Source: Bryobacterales bacterium (GTDB lineage: Bacteria > Acidobacteriota > Terriglobia > Bryobacterales > Bryobacteraceae). From it: a stretch of DNA of 64,000 nt. Positions 26,091 through 35,453 of the stretch are shown piece after piece. The DNA lies in NCBI GenBank assembly GCA_003142185.1, contig PLOR01000090.1, positions 1 through 64,000 of the forward strand, in the 5' to 3' direction. The notes under the pieces are model-generated. The model made no database searches, was not told the DNA's origin, and worked only from the letters and a program-made list of their open reading frames with translations. Numbering within the stretch: position 1 is the stretch's first letter; each line of letters starts with the position of its first letter. Both the position numbers and the translations under genes were made by a program.

Positions 26091-26537
26091 ATGGAAGTCA
26101 TATTGAGAGAAGACGTGGAGAAGCTGGGCAACCGCGGCGATATGGTTCGCGTAGCGCCGGGTTATGCCCGCAATTTCCTGCTGCCCAAACGCCTCGCCGT
26201 GGCCGCCACGGACGCTAACCGCAAGATCGTCGAACAGGAACGCCAGGCGCACCTGCGTAAAGAAGCTCACCTGAAGGGCGAGGCCGAAGACTTGTCCAAA
26301 CTCCTGACCGGTGTCACTGTCACCATCGCACAGAAGGCCGGCGAACAGGACCAGTTATTTGGCTCGGTCACTGCCAAGGATGTGGCCGATGCGCTGGCCG
26401 CCAAGAATTTCACCATCGATCGCCGCAAGATCCAGCTCGACGAGCCCATCAAGCAACTCGGCGAGTTCAAGGTCCCGGTCAAGCTTCACAAAGATGTCAT
26501 CGCCGAGGTAACGGTGGTGGTGGCGAAAGAAGAGTAG
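26091..26537 (+). CDS. rplI: 50S ribosomal protein L9
   Basis: A 148-residue L9: MEVILREDVEKLGNRGDMVRVAPGYARNFLLPK is the N-terminal domain with the family signature, then a long linker helix, then a C-terminal domain (LFGSVTAKDVADAL...HKDVIAEVTVVV). AGGAGGA at 26077-26083 is a strong ribosome site and fixes the start at 26091. Last gene of the housekeeping run. Confidence 0.96.
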   Translation: MEVILREDVEKLGNRGDMVRVAPGYARNFLLPKRLAVAATDANRKIVEQERQAHLRKEAHLKGEAEDLSKLLTGVTVTIAQKAGEQDQLFGSVTAKDVADALAAKNFTIDRRKIQLDEPIKQLGEFKVPVKLHKDVIAEVTVVVAKEE

Positions 26538-26551
26538 TTCCTTCTTCGGGC

Positions 26552-26574
26552 CCGCCTGGCCACGGGGCAGGCGG
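26552..26574 (+). terminator. weak stem-loop after rplI
   Basis: CCGCCTG (26552-26558) pairs with CAGGCGG (26568-26574) around nine bases, 14 bases after the rplI stop. There is no T tract, so intrinsic termination is doubtful. Confidence 0.3.
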
Positions 26575-26870
26575 ATCAAAGTGGGGATGTTCGCGCGACG
26601 GCTCGGGCCTATGCAGGAAAGCCGAGCCGCCGCCGGATCTATAGTAAGTCAAAATCGCTTTCATTTCTCCGTCTTCGCGCGTGACTTCCAAGCGCTGCTC
26701 CCATCGGCGTCCTACCGCGCTCGTTCCCGATCCGCCGACCGGGCGGTGAGGAGCGCCGGCCCAGTCACAAGCTGACGCAATTTCCGTAATCTTCAGAAAA
26801 CAGAATGGTTGCCACAAAGGCCGCAGTGTGCGCGGCACGCTGCTGGTAGGTGCCTGATGAATAATGTGGG

Positions 26871-26901
26871 TGAGCAGGGCGTGTTTCTCACGCCCTGCTC
26901 A
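26871..26901. repeat. perfect 13-bp hairpin
   Basis: TGAGCAGGGCGTG and CACGCCCTGCTCA pair perfectly around the loop TTTCT. It sits 105 bases ahead of the gene at 27007. It could be a transcription barrier, an mRNA leader structure or a binding palindrome; no T run follows. Confidence 0.65.
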
Positions 26902-27006
26902 GCCCCTGGCTTCGGGCAGTTACCGAACACCGCGCAACCCAACTTAATCGCAGCAGATTGGCTGGCGAGTAACGCGAGTGCGGTGATGCCAGGGCGAGGA
27001 GAACAG

Positions 27007-28887
27007 ATGCCGAGAATGCTTTGGGTGGTCCTGGTGGTTTGGATCGCCGCAGGCCAAACACAGATAGATCTGAGCACGCAAGCAAAGAACGTACCTATCA
27101 AATCCGGAGCCAGCCTGCCAAACACGTGCGCGGTTGGGCAGATCTTCTTCCTGTCGGGTGCGCCGACAGGAGCCAACCTGTATGGCTGCACGGCCGTGAA
27201 CACGTGGTCGGCGCAGGGCGGCCAGGCGAGTTCCATGATGCAGGGAACGCTCGCCGGCGCGCCGAAAACCTGCACTGCGGGCCAGACCTATTTCGCCACC
27301 GATGCATCCGCCGGGGCGAATCTGTATGGCTGCTCGGCGGCCAACACGTGGACCTCGGAAGGCGGGAGCGAGACAGTGGCCAGCAACGGAGTGACGGTAG
27401 GATCCCGCCCGACGACCAACTTTCTGACGGGCGTGGGGCTGATATCGGTGATTACCGATACGGGCACAGAGATCAATATCCAGTCGGCCCTGGATACGGC
27501 GGTCGTGGCAACCCTGCCCGGCGAACAAACGGGTTCCAGCCTTCTGTGTGGCCCTACCAGGGGCTCGGCGAATAGTTATGAATGCTCGATGACACCGACG
27601 GCGACGGCCTACACGTTGGGCATGGTGCTGCATTGGATACCCAATGTAAACGGAGCGGGGGGAGCCACCACGCTGAATGTGGACTCCCTAGGGGCAACGA
27701 GCGTCAAGCAAGCGGACGGTGTGAGCGACCCGTCGGCGACGGACATTGTGGCCGCCAGCATGCGCGAGGTCTGGTATGATGGCGTCAACTTCCGGTTCCT
27801 GGGAACGGGGTCGGAACAGACTTCGGGAGGCGGATCGGGACCGGTACAGAGCGTCTTTGGACGGACGGGAGCAGTTACGGCTGCGAACGGGGATTACGCC
27901 GCGTCTCAGGTTACCAACGCGGTGGCGACCAACTCGAGCAACACGTTCACGGCGGGCACGCAGGATTTTTCGGGAGCGGCGCACACCAGACCGATGATCG
28001 TGGTTAGCTCATCTGGCAGCCTACCGGCGGTGTGTGCGGTGGGCGAGCTGGCATTCGTTAGTGGCGCGGCGGCTGGGCAGCAGATCTACGAGTGCTCGGC
28101 CGCGGACGTGTGGACGCAGCAGAGTGGTGGCGGGGGCGGAAGCGGGACGGCTCCAGCGCCGGTGTTCAGCAATTATGCGAACCGTCCGGCCTGCAACGGC
28201 GCCGCGACCGGGACGCGGTTTTTCGCCAAAGAGATTTCGAACAAAGAATGGCAGTGTGACGGAACAACATGGCAGCCAATAGCATTCGGGATGCAGGTGG
28301 TCGAGCCGACGGCGCTTACGTGGTCAACGGAGGTGGGCGGCGGGCCAGATACTCCGAGCATAGCCAACGTAGCCGGCGCCGTGCAATTGTCAGCGAACCA
28401 TTCAACGGTAAGTGGCTATGCCTTTCAGGGCATGATGACCCCGCTCGCGATGACAACGCCCTACACCATCGAGATCGCTTTCACTCTTGACGAATTGTCC
28501 GCCGGCCAATACTCGGCGTGTCAGTTCGGCGTAGCGAACGGAAATAGTCCTTCCTCCGTATTCTTCGGTATCGGGTGGAGTTTCAGCAATGGCATCTTAT
28601 TCGCTCCGACCCTTAACGTACTCGCTTCTCAATTCAACGCGATAGGCGGGGGATCCCGCATCGGTCTCCCCGGTATGATCAGCCAGCCTGTTACGCGCGT
28701 CGAGATGGTGGATGACGGCACCAACAGGGGCTGGTATTATAACTCCGGTTCCGGCTATAAACTTCTGTATTCCGAGAGCGACACAACGGACATTTCATCC
28801 CCTAACTACTGGGGAATTGGCTGCACCTTATATAGCGCGGGCGACCAAGTTCAACTGACTTTGTATCATGCGAGCGTGCATCACTAA
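27007..28887 (+). CDS. secreted protein with repeated Cys modules and tail-fibre-like segments
   Basis: A 626-residue protein with a signal peptide (MLWVVLVVWIAAGQTQ). Four modules of about 35 residues share a C..G..(F/Y)......G...Y.C.....W plan: residues about 38-71, 86-119, 339-373 and, more diverged, 392-424. Between them, residues 210-238 (NGAGGATTLNVDSLGA) and 282-302 (SVFGRTGAVTAANGDY) match patterns I know from phage tail-fibre proteins. The C-terminal 200 residues look like a lectin-type beta-sandwich. GAGGAGA at 26996-27002 fixes the start. It is transcribed with the next gene, one base after its stop. I infer an extracellular fibre or adhesin; no catalytic motif is visible. Confidence 0.65.
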   Translation: MPRMLWVVLVVWIAAGQTQIDLSTQAKNVPIKSGASLPNTCAVGQIFFLSGAPTGANLYGCTAVNTWSAQGGQASSMMQGTLAGAPKTCTAGQTYFATDASAGANLYGCSAANTWTSEGGSETVASNGVTVGSRPTTNFLTGVGLISVITDTGTEINIQSALDTAVVATLPGEQTGSSLLCGPTRGSANSYECSMTPTATAYTLGMVLHWIPNVNGAGGATTLNVDSLGATSVKQADGVSDPSATDIVAASMREVWYDGVNFRFLGTGSEQTSGGGSGPVQSVFGRTGAVTAANGDYAASQVTNAVATNSSNTFTAGTQDFSGAAHTRPMIVVSSSGSLPAVCAVGELAFVSGAAAGQQIYECSAADVWTQQSGGGGGSGTAPAPVFSNYANRPACNGAATGTRFFAKEISNKEWQCDGTTWQPIAFGMQVVEPTALTWSTEVGGGPDTPSIANVAGAVQLSANHSTVSGYAFQGMMTPLAMTTPYTIEIAFTLDELSAGQYSACQFGVANGNSPSSVFFGIGWSFSNGILFAPTLNVLASQFNAIGGGSRIGLPGMISQPVTRVEMVDDGTNRGWYYNSGSGYKLLYSESDTTDISSPNYWGIGCTLYSAGDQVQLTLYHASVHH

Positions 28888-28888
28888 A

Positions 28889-31800
28889 ATGAGAACACTG
28901 TTACTATTAAGCCTCGGTTCCCTTTGTTTCGCCGGGCAGGGAATCGTTCTTGGCTCCGGCCAATACGTCTATAATAATTCGATACTAGCGCTGCCTTCGG
29001 GAACGCCGTATCGGATTGAAGAGTCACTGCAGAACATGTCTTGCGGTTACCATGTATTCAATCCTGGCATTGTCGGCGCTAACATATACCCGTTGTGCAT
29101 TAACAGCACAAGCCAAATCCTTATGGTTTGTCCTGGCGACAACAATGGTAACTGCTTTCAGATAGAGACATACGGCCTGCCGGGAGGCTTCGTCACATTC
29201 CGCCTTCAGCACCTCCCTTCATCTTTGACAGACGTATGTCAGGCGTGGGATGTAAACGGGAACCAAATCGCCAATGCGACGGTTTCTTACTCCAAGGAAT
29301 TCGCGTACGCGAATGGTGTGAGTGTCGGTGACGGCAACGGCGCGGGGTATGTTATCAACTATGCACGCATTTACGCAGCGACGGTGGGAGTCAATTCCCG
29401 ACCGCCTGTGACGGCAGACACGACCGCGGGTCTGGTCTTCGAATGGAAGTTCGACGGCAACCTGAACGATTCTGGCCCTGGCGGATACACCGGGGTATTA
29501 ACCAGCGGCAGCGCGAGCTACGTTACGACACTGGGGCAGTCCCTGGCAGTGCCGTTGGTGGCGAATGCGGATGTTAGCCCGTCATGGCCCGCGTCGATCC
29601 CGGGGTACCAGCCAAGTATGCGCGCGGGGCAGCCAGCAAGCCTTTCATGCGCCAACAGCTATTCACAATCGGATAACCCGAGTGTCTCGTGCTTCTGGCA
29701 GGTACTGCTTCAGCCGGGACAGGCCCCGCCGTTTTGGAACGACCAAAGGTCGCAGACGCCCACGCTTACCGGGCTCGTTTTTGGCGATTATGCCGTGGAG
29801 TTGACGGTGACCGATCAAGCGGGCAACGCGGCGACATCCGTTACACACATAGGCGCGGTTGCGACGGACGACAATGGCGTGGTGGTGAATGCCAATCCGG
29901 CCGCTGATGCGATCCTCGGCCCCATGATTGCATTTGGGCAGAACCCTTGGGGAATTGCGGACTATTGGCATCTCGCAGGGAGCATTGAAAGGGAAGCTCA
30001 ATATGTTTCGGCCGGTCTGTCACCGACTTGGCCTTACGCAAGTTGGGAAGTGATGCAAGCGGGCACGGTGAGCTATAACTGGGTTGGCGTCGGGATGGCT
30101 CCAACCTACATGGGCGGTGCGCAGACCGTGTTGACGGCTGCCTGTTCCGGCAGCGCAACATCGTGCACGGTTGCTAGTGCGACGCCACTGCAACTAACGA
30201 CATTGCCGGCGAGGATTTACATTTCGAGCGCAGGGAGCAACCGCAACAGTCCGACGTTCGAGGAGATCCGCGTTTGCTCGGTGTCCGGAACATCACCGGC
30301 CACATTGACGTTTTGCTACGACGGCCGCGGCTATGCGGATCCGGCAAACGGCACGCGACTGGCGGCCCAAAGGTGGAACGCAGGCGATGTTGTAGGCAAC
30401 GACCCAGTAGTTGGCACCGGCACGGCGTTCACGACCACGCTGTGTCCTTCCGGCGCGCCCGGTCCGGTCGGAACCCTTTCCTATTCGACGGGCACAGTGG
30501 CGCTGACAGCAGGATCAACCAGTGTCACCCTGAGCGGAGGCAGTTGGACCGCGGCAACGGTGTCCGGCGCGTTCGATATGGTGGTCTCGGCTACGCATTC
30601 GGGCACGGCGTTCCAGTTCATCTCGCCAATTTCGAGCCTCACGGATGCAACTCACTTGATACTGACACGTCCGTTTCCGTCAGATGCGGACACGGCGGGA
30701 GGCCTGACGTACTCGATCATCAACCCAAACAGCTTTGTGGTTCTCGGATATACGGTGTCACAAGGGCTGAACCCGGCAGTACCCTTCACCAAGTACTGGC
30801 CCACATCCTATGGCTGTGAGTCGGATACTCTGGCGTACATCCTGCCGTCCTACGACCCAGGCTCATTAGCGTCCAATCCGGTCACCACCGCACAGCCGTA
30901 CACCTACATGGTGGGCAACTGGTGGTATAACCAATCCAGCACCGGGGGACTGGACTATTACTCCGAGGACCTGGCGAATTTAGCTGGGTGGCTCCGGTCG
31001 GGCCTCAAGCAGTTTCACGATTCATCCATGATGATTGGCGACATCTGGATAAGACAACCGCAGAAATCCAATGGGGGCAACGGCGACCTTTTGATTTATG
31101 GCGGTCCGGTGATTGGCGGTGTTGCGAACGCAATGCTTTCCGATACGGGTCACGGAACGCAGTGGAAAGACATCCGGTCGTTTGCGCTCGGTGCTATAAA
31201 GGGCTATCCTGCTCCTGCTTCACCAACTACTGATTGTAATAACGACGATTCCAGAGAAAAGGGATACCAGGGGACCTTTCTGGCTCTGGCAGCCGAGTTC
31301 GATCCAGACACTACCTCTTCGTATGCGCCTGGAGGGATAAGCTGGCACCAGTACTGGCAGAATGCACTGCCTCAATATGCGACAAATGAAGCATCCTGCG
31401 CCAACCAGTTCGGCAACACAGACAATTCCTGGCGGAGCACCTTTTACGGGTTCGGCGGTCAGTCAGCGGCAAATGCAGTAACCCTTACAAATGGATCGAC
31501 CACGGGAACCGGCACGGGTCTCGTAAATACCTTTTGTTTCGGAATGGGCCAAGCATCGAACGTTACGGTCACAAACGGCTCCAGCACGGTAACGGGAACC
31601 GGGTTTCCGACGACCGGATGGAACCGGGTGGCTATCACCGGACCTGGACTCACGGATCGAAACGGCAATCCGGTCGCCACGCTGTGGGTTTATGCCACTC
31701 CGAATTCTTCAACGCAGTTCACAATCAGTTTTGGCGCAACGTGGCCGGGGACCACGAGCAGCAGTGCGAGCGTGATGTTCGACAATGGAAGTGCGTTGGG

Positions 31801-32773
31801 CGGATACGTCGATGGCGTAACGTCGTTCATGTCATTCGAAGCCGACCCGCTGAGTCAGTATGAATGGTCCTGCATTTATAACTCGCCCTCCTCGATCACA
31901 CTGAATCGCCCCTGGAGCGGCACAAACAGCATTAACTATGGTTACACGGCCAACGTTACCGGGTACGCAGTTCAGCCCTTTATGCTGGGGATTCGTCAAT
32001 ACGCGTGGCTAGAGGGACAACAAGCCTCGGCGGTGACCCAACCATCGGTGTCAGCACTGTTCGCGACATTGCGAAGCGAGGCCGGCATCTATGAGAGAAG
32101 TGTAGCCGATCCGGTTGCGGGAGCAAGCTATTACGCGGTTCAACCGGCGTGCAATCCAATGACGCTGGCATCGATGGGAAACTCGGTTTGCTACGGCGGT
32201 TATCCTCCAACCGGGCTCCCTGGCGCCAATTATAGTTATACGGCAGAGCGGGTCAACACGATAGAGAACTCGATGTCACTGACTGATTATTATGTGTCGC
32301 AAGGCGGCAGCGGGTCGGCGATTGCATGGGGTGATCTGATGTATGGAAATTGCATGGGCAATCCAGTGTTTACGACGGGCGGGGTTTATGCGGCAGCCGA
32401 CGGAAACACGTGCGATAGCGCCAACGGGAACCTGAACGCGGCTACCAATTGGGGTATTGGGGCGGGAAAGTGGTACGGCTTCTTCTTTGGTATTGGCGCA
32501 TCTTGGCGATGGCCGGCACAGCGACTGGGCGGCGTGCAGGCGGCGCGGCCACGCGCCGTCTTCGTCGGATTCGATCTGGGCAGCGTGGCATCAGCGGGCA
32601 GCGTGCAAATTGTGGTCACGGCGCCGTCCGGCGCCCAGACAAGCTATACATGTTCAGTTTCGCCTTGCCAGGTGACGGTTGACGATCGACAGGGGAGCCA
32701 CCTGTACCGTATGAACTATGTGTCGCAAAGCGGCGATGTGCTTGCCCGGTCGCAGACCGCTCTGCTCGATTGA
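28889..32773 (+). CDS. giant secreted protein with PKD-like domain
   Basis: A 1294-residue protein with a signal peptide (MRTLLLLSLGSLCFAG). Residues about 18-170 are a Cys-containing beta domain; about 180-215 (GLVFEWKFDGNLNDSG) resemble the opening strands of a LamG fold. About 223-322 form a PKD/Ig-like domain ending DYAVELTVTDQAGNAATS. From about 345 there is a large region rich in Trp and Tyr (ADYWHLAGSIEREAQY, GNWWYNQSSTGGLDYYSEDLANLAGWL) that I cannot assign but which could be an alpha-toroid catalytic domain. Two short repeats (VTLTNGST, VTVTNGSSTVTGTG) lie between. The last 60 residues form another beta domain. Starts one base after the previous stop. Function unknown; extracellular location is likely. 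Confidence 0.68.
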   Translation: MRTLLLLSLGSLCFAGQGIVLGSGQYVYNNSILALPSGTPYRIEESLQNMSCGYHVFNPGIVGANIYPLCINSTSQILMVCPGDNNGNCFQIETYGLPGGFVTFRLQHLPSSLTDVCQAWDVNGNQIANATVSYSKEFAYANGVSVGDGNGAGYVINYARIYAATVGVNSRPPVTADTTAGLVFEWKFDGNLNDSGPGGYTGVLTSGSASYVTTLGQSLAVPLVANADVSPSWPASIPGYQPSMRAGQPASLSCANSYSQSDNPSVSCFWQVLLQPGQAPPFWNDQRSQTPTLTGLVFGDYAVELTVTDQAGNAATSVTHIGAVATDDNGVVVNANPAADAILGPMIAFGQNPWGIADYWHLAGSIEREAQYVSAGLSPTWPYASWEVMQAGTVSYNWVGVGMAPTYMGGAQTVLTAACSGSATSCTVASATPLQLTTLPARIYISSAGSNRNSPTFEEIRVCSVSGTSPATLTFCYDGRGYADPANGTRLAAQRWNAGDVVGNDPVVGTGTAFTTTLCPSGAPGPVGTLSYSTGTVALTAGSTSVTLSGGSWTAATVSGAFDMVVSATHSGTAFQFISPISSLTDATHLILTRPFPSDADTAGGLTYSIINPNSFVVLGYTVSQGLNPAVPFTKYWPTSYGCESDTLAYILPSYDPGSLASNPVTTAQPYTYMVGNWWYNQSSTGGLDYYSEDLANLAGWLRSGLKQFHDSSMMIGDIWIRQPQKSNGGNGDLLIYGGPVIGGVANAMLSDTGHGTQWKDIRSFALGAIKGYPAPASPTTDCNNDDSREKGYQGTFLALAAEFDPDTTSSYAPGGISWHQYWQNALPQYATNEASCANQFGNTDNSWRSTFYGFGGQSAANAVTLTNGSTTGTGTGLVNTFCFGMGQASNVTVTNGSSTVTGTGFPTTGWNRVAITGPGLTDRNGNPVATLWVYATPNSSTQFTISFGATWPGTTSSSASVMFDNGSALGGYVDGVTSFMSFEADPLSQYEWSCIYNSPSSITLNRPWSGTNSINYGYTANVTGYAVQPFMLGIRQYAWLEGQQASAVTQPSVSALFATLRSEAGIYERSVADPVAGASYYAVQPACNPMTLASMGNSVCYGGYPPTGLPGANYSYTAERVNTIENSMSLTDYYVSQGGSGSAIAWGDLMYGNCMGNPVFTTGGVYAAADGNTCDSANGNLNAATNWGIGAGKWYGFFFGIGASWRWPAQRLGGVQAARPRAVFVGFDLGSVASAGSVQIVVTAPSGAQTSYTCSVSPCQVTVDDRQGSHLYRMNYVSQSGDVLARSQTALLD

Positions 32774-32818
32774 CCATGATTTCGAGTGCGCGGCGCTGTT
32801 GCCCGATGCGAGCCGACG

Positions 32819-32986
32819 ATGAGTTGGGCCCGGCTGAGCGATCTGTTATATCCTGGCGTTATCATCGTTACTGCTGCTTTAGCCGCGGTCTACCTTCCGG
32901 CTGGGGCGCAGATTCGGCGGGTTGTGCTGTGGTGGATCGAGGGCGACGGGCAGCAGGAGAGTTTCGCGCCGGAAGGGGATCGCTGA
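32819..32986 (+). CDS. possible small single-span membrane protein
   Basis: A 55-residue frame MSWARLSDLLYPGVIIVTAALAAVYL... has one clear membrane helix (about residues 11-29) and a polar tail. It sits in the 260-base gap before the glycosyltransferase gene and on the same strand. The ribosome site is weak (GAG only), so coding status rests on the hydrophobic segment and position. Confidence 0.35.
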   Translation: MSWARLSDLLYPGVIIVTAALAAVYLPAGAQIRRVVLWWIEGDGQQESFAPEGDR

Positions 32987-33033
32987 GCGCCGAGCGTAGG
33001 TTCCCGGGTCCATCGAGCGGCGGTCCGCGTTGA

Positions 33034-34221
33034 ATGACGAAGCAGATAGAGATGAGACCGGTTTCGTTGCTGCTGATCTCGGACTCCTATCCGCCCGTAT
33101 TGGGCGGATCCGAGACCGAGGCGCAGAGGGTGTGCGCGGAGATGATCCGGCGTGGACACCGCGTCCTGGTGCTGACTTCAGGCGGGTCTCCGATGCCGCC
33201 GGTGCGCGACTGGGTGGACCCGGCGGGGGTGCCGGTGCGGATTCTCACTCGCAATGCACGGGGCAGATGGAAGGATACCGTATTTGCGTGCCGCGTGGCC
33301 TGGGTGTTATGGCGGGAACGACGCAACTACCAGATCGTCTATTTTCTCATGCAGGGCCTGCATCTGGCGGCGGGCCTGCCGGTGGCGCGCGCTCTCAAGA
33401 AACCAATCGTGATGAAGGTCGCCGGAAGCGGCGTGATTTCTGTGTTGAGAAGCTCGCGCATCGGCCGCGTGGAGTTGGGCTGGCTACGGCGGTGGGCCGC
33501 GCGACTGTTAATTCTCAATGAAGGCATGATGCAGGAGGCGATGGAGTACGGGTTCCCTCGCGACCAGATGTTGTGGATGCCGAATCCGGTGGATACGGAG
33601 CAGTTCCGGCCGGGTCAGCCCGATGAGATTGCCGACCTACGTGCAGGATTCCGAATTCCGCCGGAAGCCTTGGTGGCCGTTTATGTCGGCCGCCTGTCGG
33701 ACGAAAAGGGACTGCCGTCGATGTTAAGCGGCTTTGCGCTGGCGGCGCGAGAGGAGCCGCGGGCGATGCTGGTTTTGGTCGGGGATGGGGCAATGCGAAG
33801 CGAGTTGGAAGCGATGGCCGCAAAGCTGGGCCTCGGATCTTCGCAGGTTCTCTTCAGCGGCCGGGTAGACGTATCGGAAGTCCCGCTGTGGCTGCAGGCT
33901 AGCGACGTCTTCACGCTAATGTCGCCGAGCGAAGGATTCTCCTGCGCGCTGGCCGAGGCCATGTCCGCAGGCTTGGCTTCGGTGGTAAGCCGGATCCCGG
34001 CAAACGTGCAGCTCATTGAGGACGGTGTTCACGGATTGTTGGCGCCAGTGGGAGACGATTCCGCCATGGCCGGTGCCCTGATTCGGCTGTTTCGCGATCC
34101 GGCATTGCGCGGCCGCCTGGGCCAGGCCGCACGGCAGCGCATCATCGATAACTACTCGACCGGCCAGGTCGCGGAACGCTACGAGGCTCTTTTCGCGGAA
34201 GTTCTCGGCCAGCGAGGGTAG
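33034..34221 (+). CDS. GT4-family glycosyltransferase
   Basis: A 395-residue GT-B retaining glycosyltransferase. The N-domain starts LLISDSYPPVLGGSETEAQRV (the usual PP..GG...H/E motif); the C-domain has VYVGRLSDEKGLPSML, LVLVGDGAMRSELE, FSGRVDVSEVPLWLQASDVFTLMSPSEGF and ALAEAMSAGLASVVSRI, containing the E-x7-E nucleotide-sugar site. It likely adds a hexose to a lipid-linked polysaccharide at the inner membrane. Start is 33034 or 33052. It belongs to the plus-strand group with the FkbM, AsnB and acetyltransferase genes. Confidence 0.9.
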   Translation: MTKQIEMRPVSLLLISDSYPPVLGGSETEAQRVCAEMIRRGHRVLVLTSGGSPMPPVRDWVDPAGVPVRILTRNARGRWKDTVFACRVAWVLWRERRNYQIVYFLMQGLHLAAGLPVARALKKPIVMKVAGSGVISVLRSSRIGRVELGWLRRWAARLLILNEGMMQEAMEYGFPRDQMLWMPNPVDTEQFRPGQPDEIADLRAGFRIPPEALVAVYVGRLSDEKGLPSMLSGFALAAREEPRAMLVLVGDGAMRSELEAMAAKLGLGSSQVLFSGRVDVSEVPLWLQASDVFTLMSPSEGFSCALAEAMSAGLASVVSRIPANVQLIEDGVHGLLAPVGDDSAMAGALIRLFRDPALRGRLGQAARQRIIDNYSTGQVAERYEALFAEVLGQRG

Positions 34222-34629
34222 GCGTTTTTGTCGAGACGAATCGAGGTCTCCGGCTACTAGATCAGCGTGGCCGGATCGAGTGCTCAAGAAAGGAGAGACG
34301 TCCGAGATCTCCTGCTGGAAGACATCCAGCCGTCCGCCGATAAGCCAGTCATTCGCGACAAGGACGCGGCCTGGTTTGAGCAAGTCCGCGGAGTCTGTGC
34401 GGGGTACCGCCGAGACGATTGCCGGAACGTCCTGCGCCTCGGGAACGGTTTTTTCGAGAATACGCCGGATTACCTCGATAACGGCCACGCCAAGGACTTG
34501 CGTGGTGGACCACACCACAACTTCGAGCCCGCTGCGCTAGAGGCGCCGCCCGACGCGGCGGACGAGGAAGGCTTCGTTCACCCGATTGAGAACAGGCACG
34601 GCGACCAGTTGCGCCGCGAACCATCGGGA
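34222..34629. other. unassigned stretch, open on both strands
   Basis: This gap of 408 bases keeps an open plus frame leading into the methyltransferase gene, but the peptide is unusually rich in Asp, Glu and His and unlike any FkbM N-terminus. On the minus strand the same codon register gives a far more protein-like reading, with hydrophobic stretches (AQLVAVPVLNRVNEAF; GLEVVVWSTTQVLGVAVIEV) broken by one stop at 34537-34539. It may be a decayed inverted gene fragment. I could not identify a family. Confidence 0.35.
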
Positions 34630-35385
34630 GTGCGTGGCCCCGCCTTCAAGCAGCGAGTCGTCTCCTGGGTGAGCGCGAACTTGTTCGATCACCTCACCTA
34701 CACGGTCCGCAACGGTGTGAATCGGGAGCTTCGCCGAAGGGGAGGGTTAGGATGGCTCCCCATGGAGCACGATACTCCCGAGGCAGGCTTTTGGAAATCG
34801 CTGGACTTACGCGGTAAGGTCGTCTACGACATCGGCGCCTTTCACGGACTTTTGACAATCTTCTACGCGCGGAATGCGCGGGTCGTGGTTGCCTGGGAAC
34901 CCAACAGCCGGAACCGGCGGCGCTTGATGGAGAATGTGAAGCTGAACCTATTCTCCAACGTGATGGTGCGGCCATACGGACTGTCGTCGAAAGCAGCGCG
35001 GGCGGAAATGAGCTTCGACCCGCTGATGCCAGGTATGGCGACGGTGGATAGCGGTGTGGCCAGCGGAAGCGAGCACGAAACTATCGAACTGCGGACGCTC
35101 GACGGAGAACAGGGGCTGGAGCCGCCAGACCTGATCAAAATCGACGTGGAAGGATTCGAGCTCGAAGTGCTGAAGGGCGCGGCCAAAACCCTGGAGCGCG
35201 GGCCCGACCTGTTTCTCGAAATGCACGGAGCGGACGCGGAGGACAAGCGCCGGCGTGTGCGTGCCATCGCGGATCATCTCTGGGCACTGGGTTACCGGCG
35301 GATTTCCCATGTGGAGACGGAAATGCAAATCACGCCGGAAAACGCAGCGGCGGCGTCGCAAGGGCATCTCTACGCCCGCGTGTAG
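34630..35385 (+). CDS. FkbM-family methyltransferase
   Basis: About 251 residues: an N-terminal lead (RVVSWVSANLFDHLTYTVRNG), then the SAM-binding motif GKVVYDIGAFHGLLTIFYAR, WEPNSRNRRRLMENVKLN, the acidic loop LIKIDVEGFELEVLKGA and FLEMHG. FkbM enzymes O-methylate sugars or polyketides; beside glycosyltransferase genes the target is probably a polysaccharide hydroxyl. GTG 34630 is a compromise start: the frame is open upstream to 34267 but family-like sequence begins only near residue 5 of this choice, and there is no clear ribosome site. Confidence 0.8.
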   Translation: MRGPAFKQRVVSWVSANLFDHLTYTVRNGVNRELRRRGGLGWLPMEHDTPEAGFWKSLDLRGKVVYDIGAFHGLLTIFYARNARVVVAWEPNSRNRRRLMENVKLNLFSNVMVRPYGLSSKAARAEMSFDPLMPGMATVDSGVASGSEHETIELRTLDGEQGLEPPDLIKIDVEGFELEVLKGAAKTLERGPDLFLEMHGADAEDKRRRVRAIADHLWALGYRRISHVETEMQITPENAAAASQGHLYARV

Positions 35386-35453
35386 AGTAGGCACAACACG
35401 AAAGTCAGGCGGCGAGGAGGGCTCCAGGCCTCGTTTTCTGAAATAATGTGGCT

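Larger units (their letters stand above)
26538..27006. other. gene-poor spacer between the housekeeping run and the accessory region
   Basis: This stretch of 469 bases has no open frame with a ribosome site or family pattern. It holds the weak stem-loop after rplI and a perfect 13-base-pair hairpin at 26871-26901. It marks the border between translation genes and secreted or polysaccharide genes. Confidence 0.5.

Noticed and set aside
26497-26838. Minus frame after rplI
   Set aside because: Low-complexity Pro/Arg-rich reading without a ribosome site; overlaps the rplI end.
34851-34880. TTGACA inside the FkbM gene as a promoter
   Set aside because: No acceptable -10 at 15-19 bases; the motif lies in conserved coding sequence.
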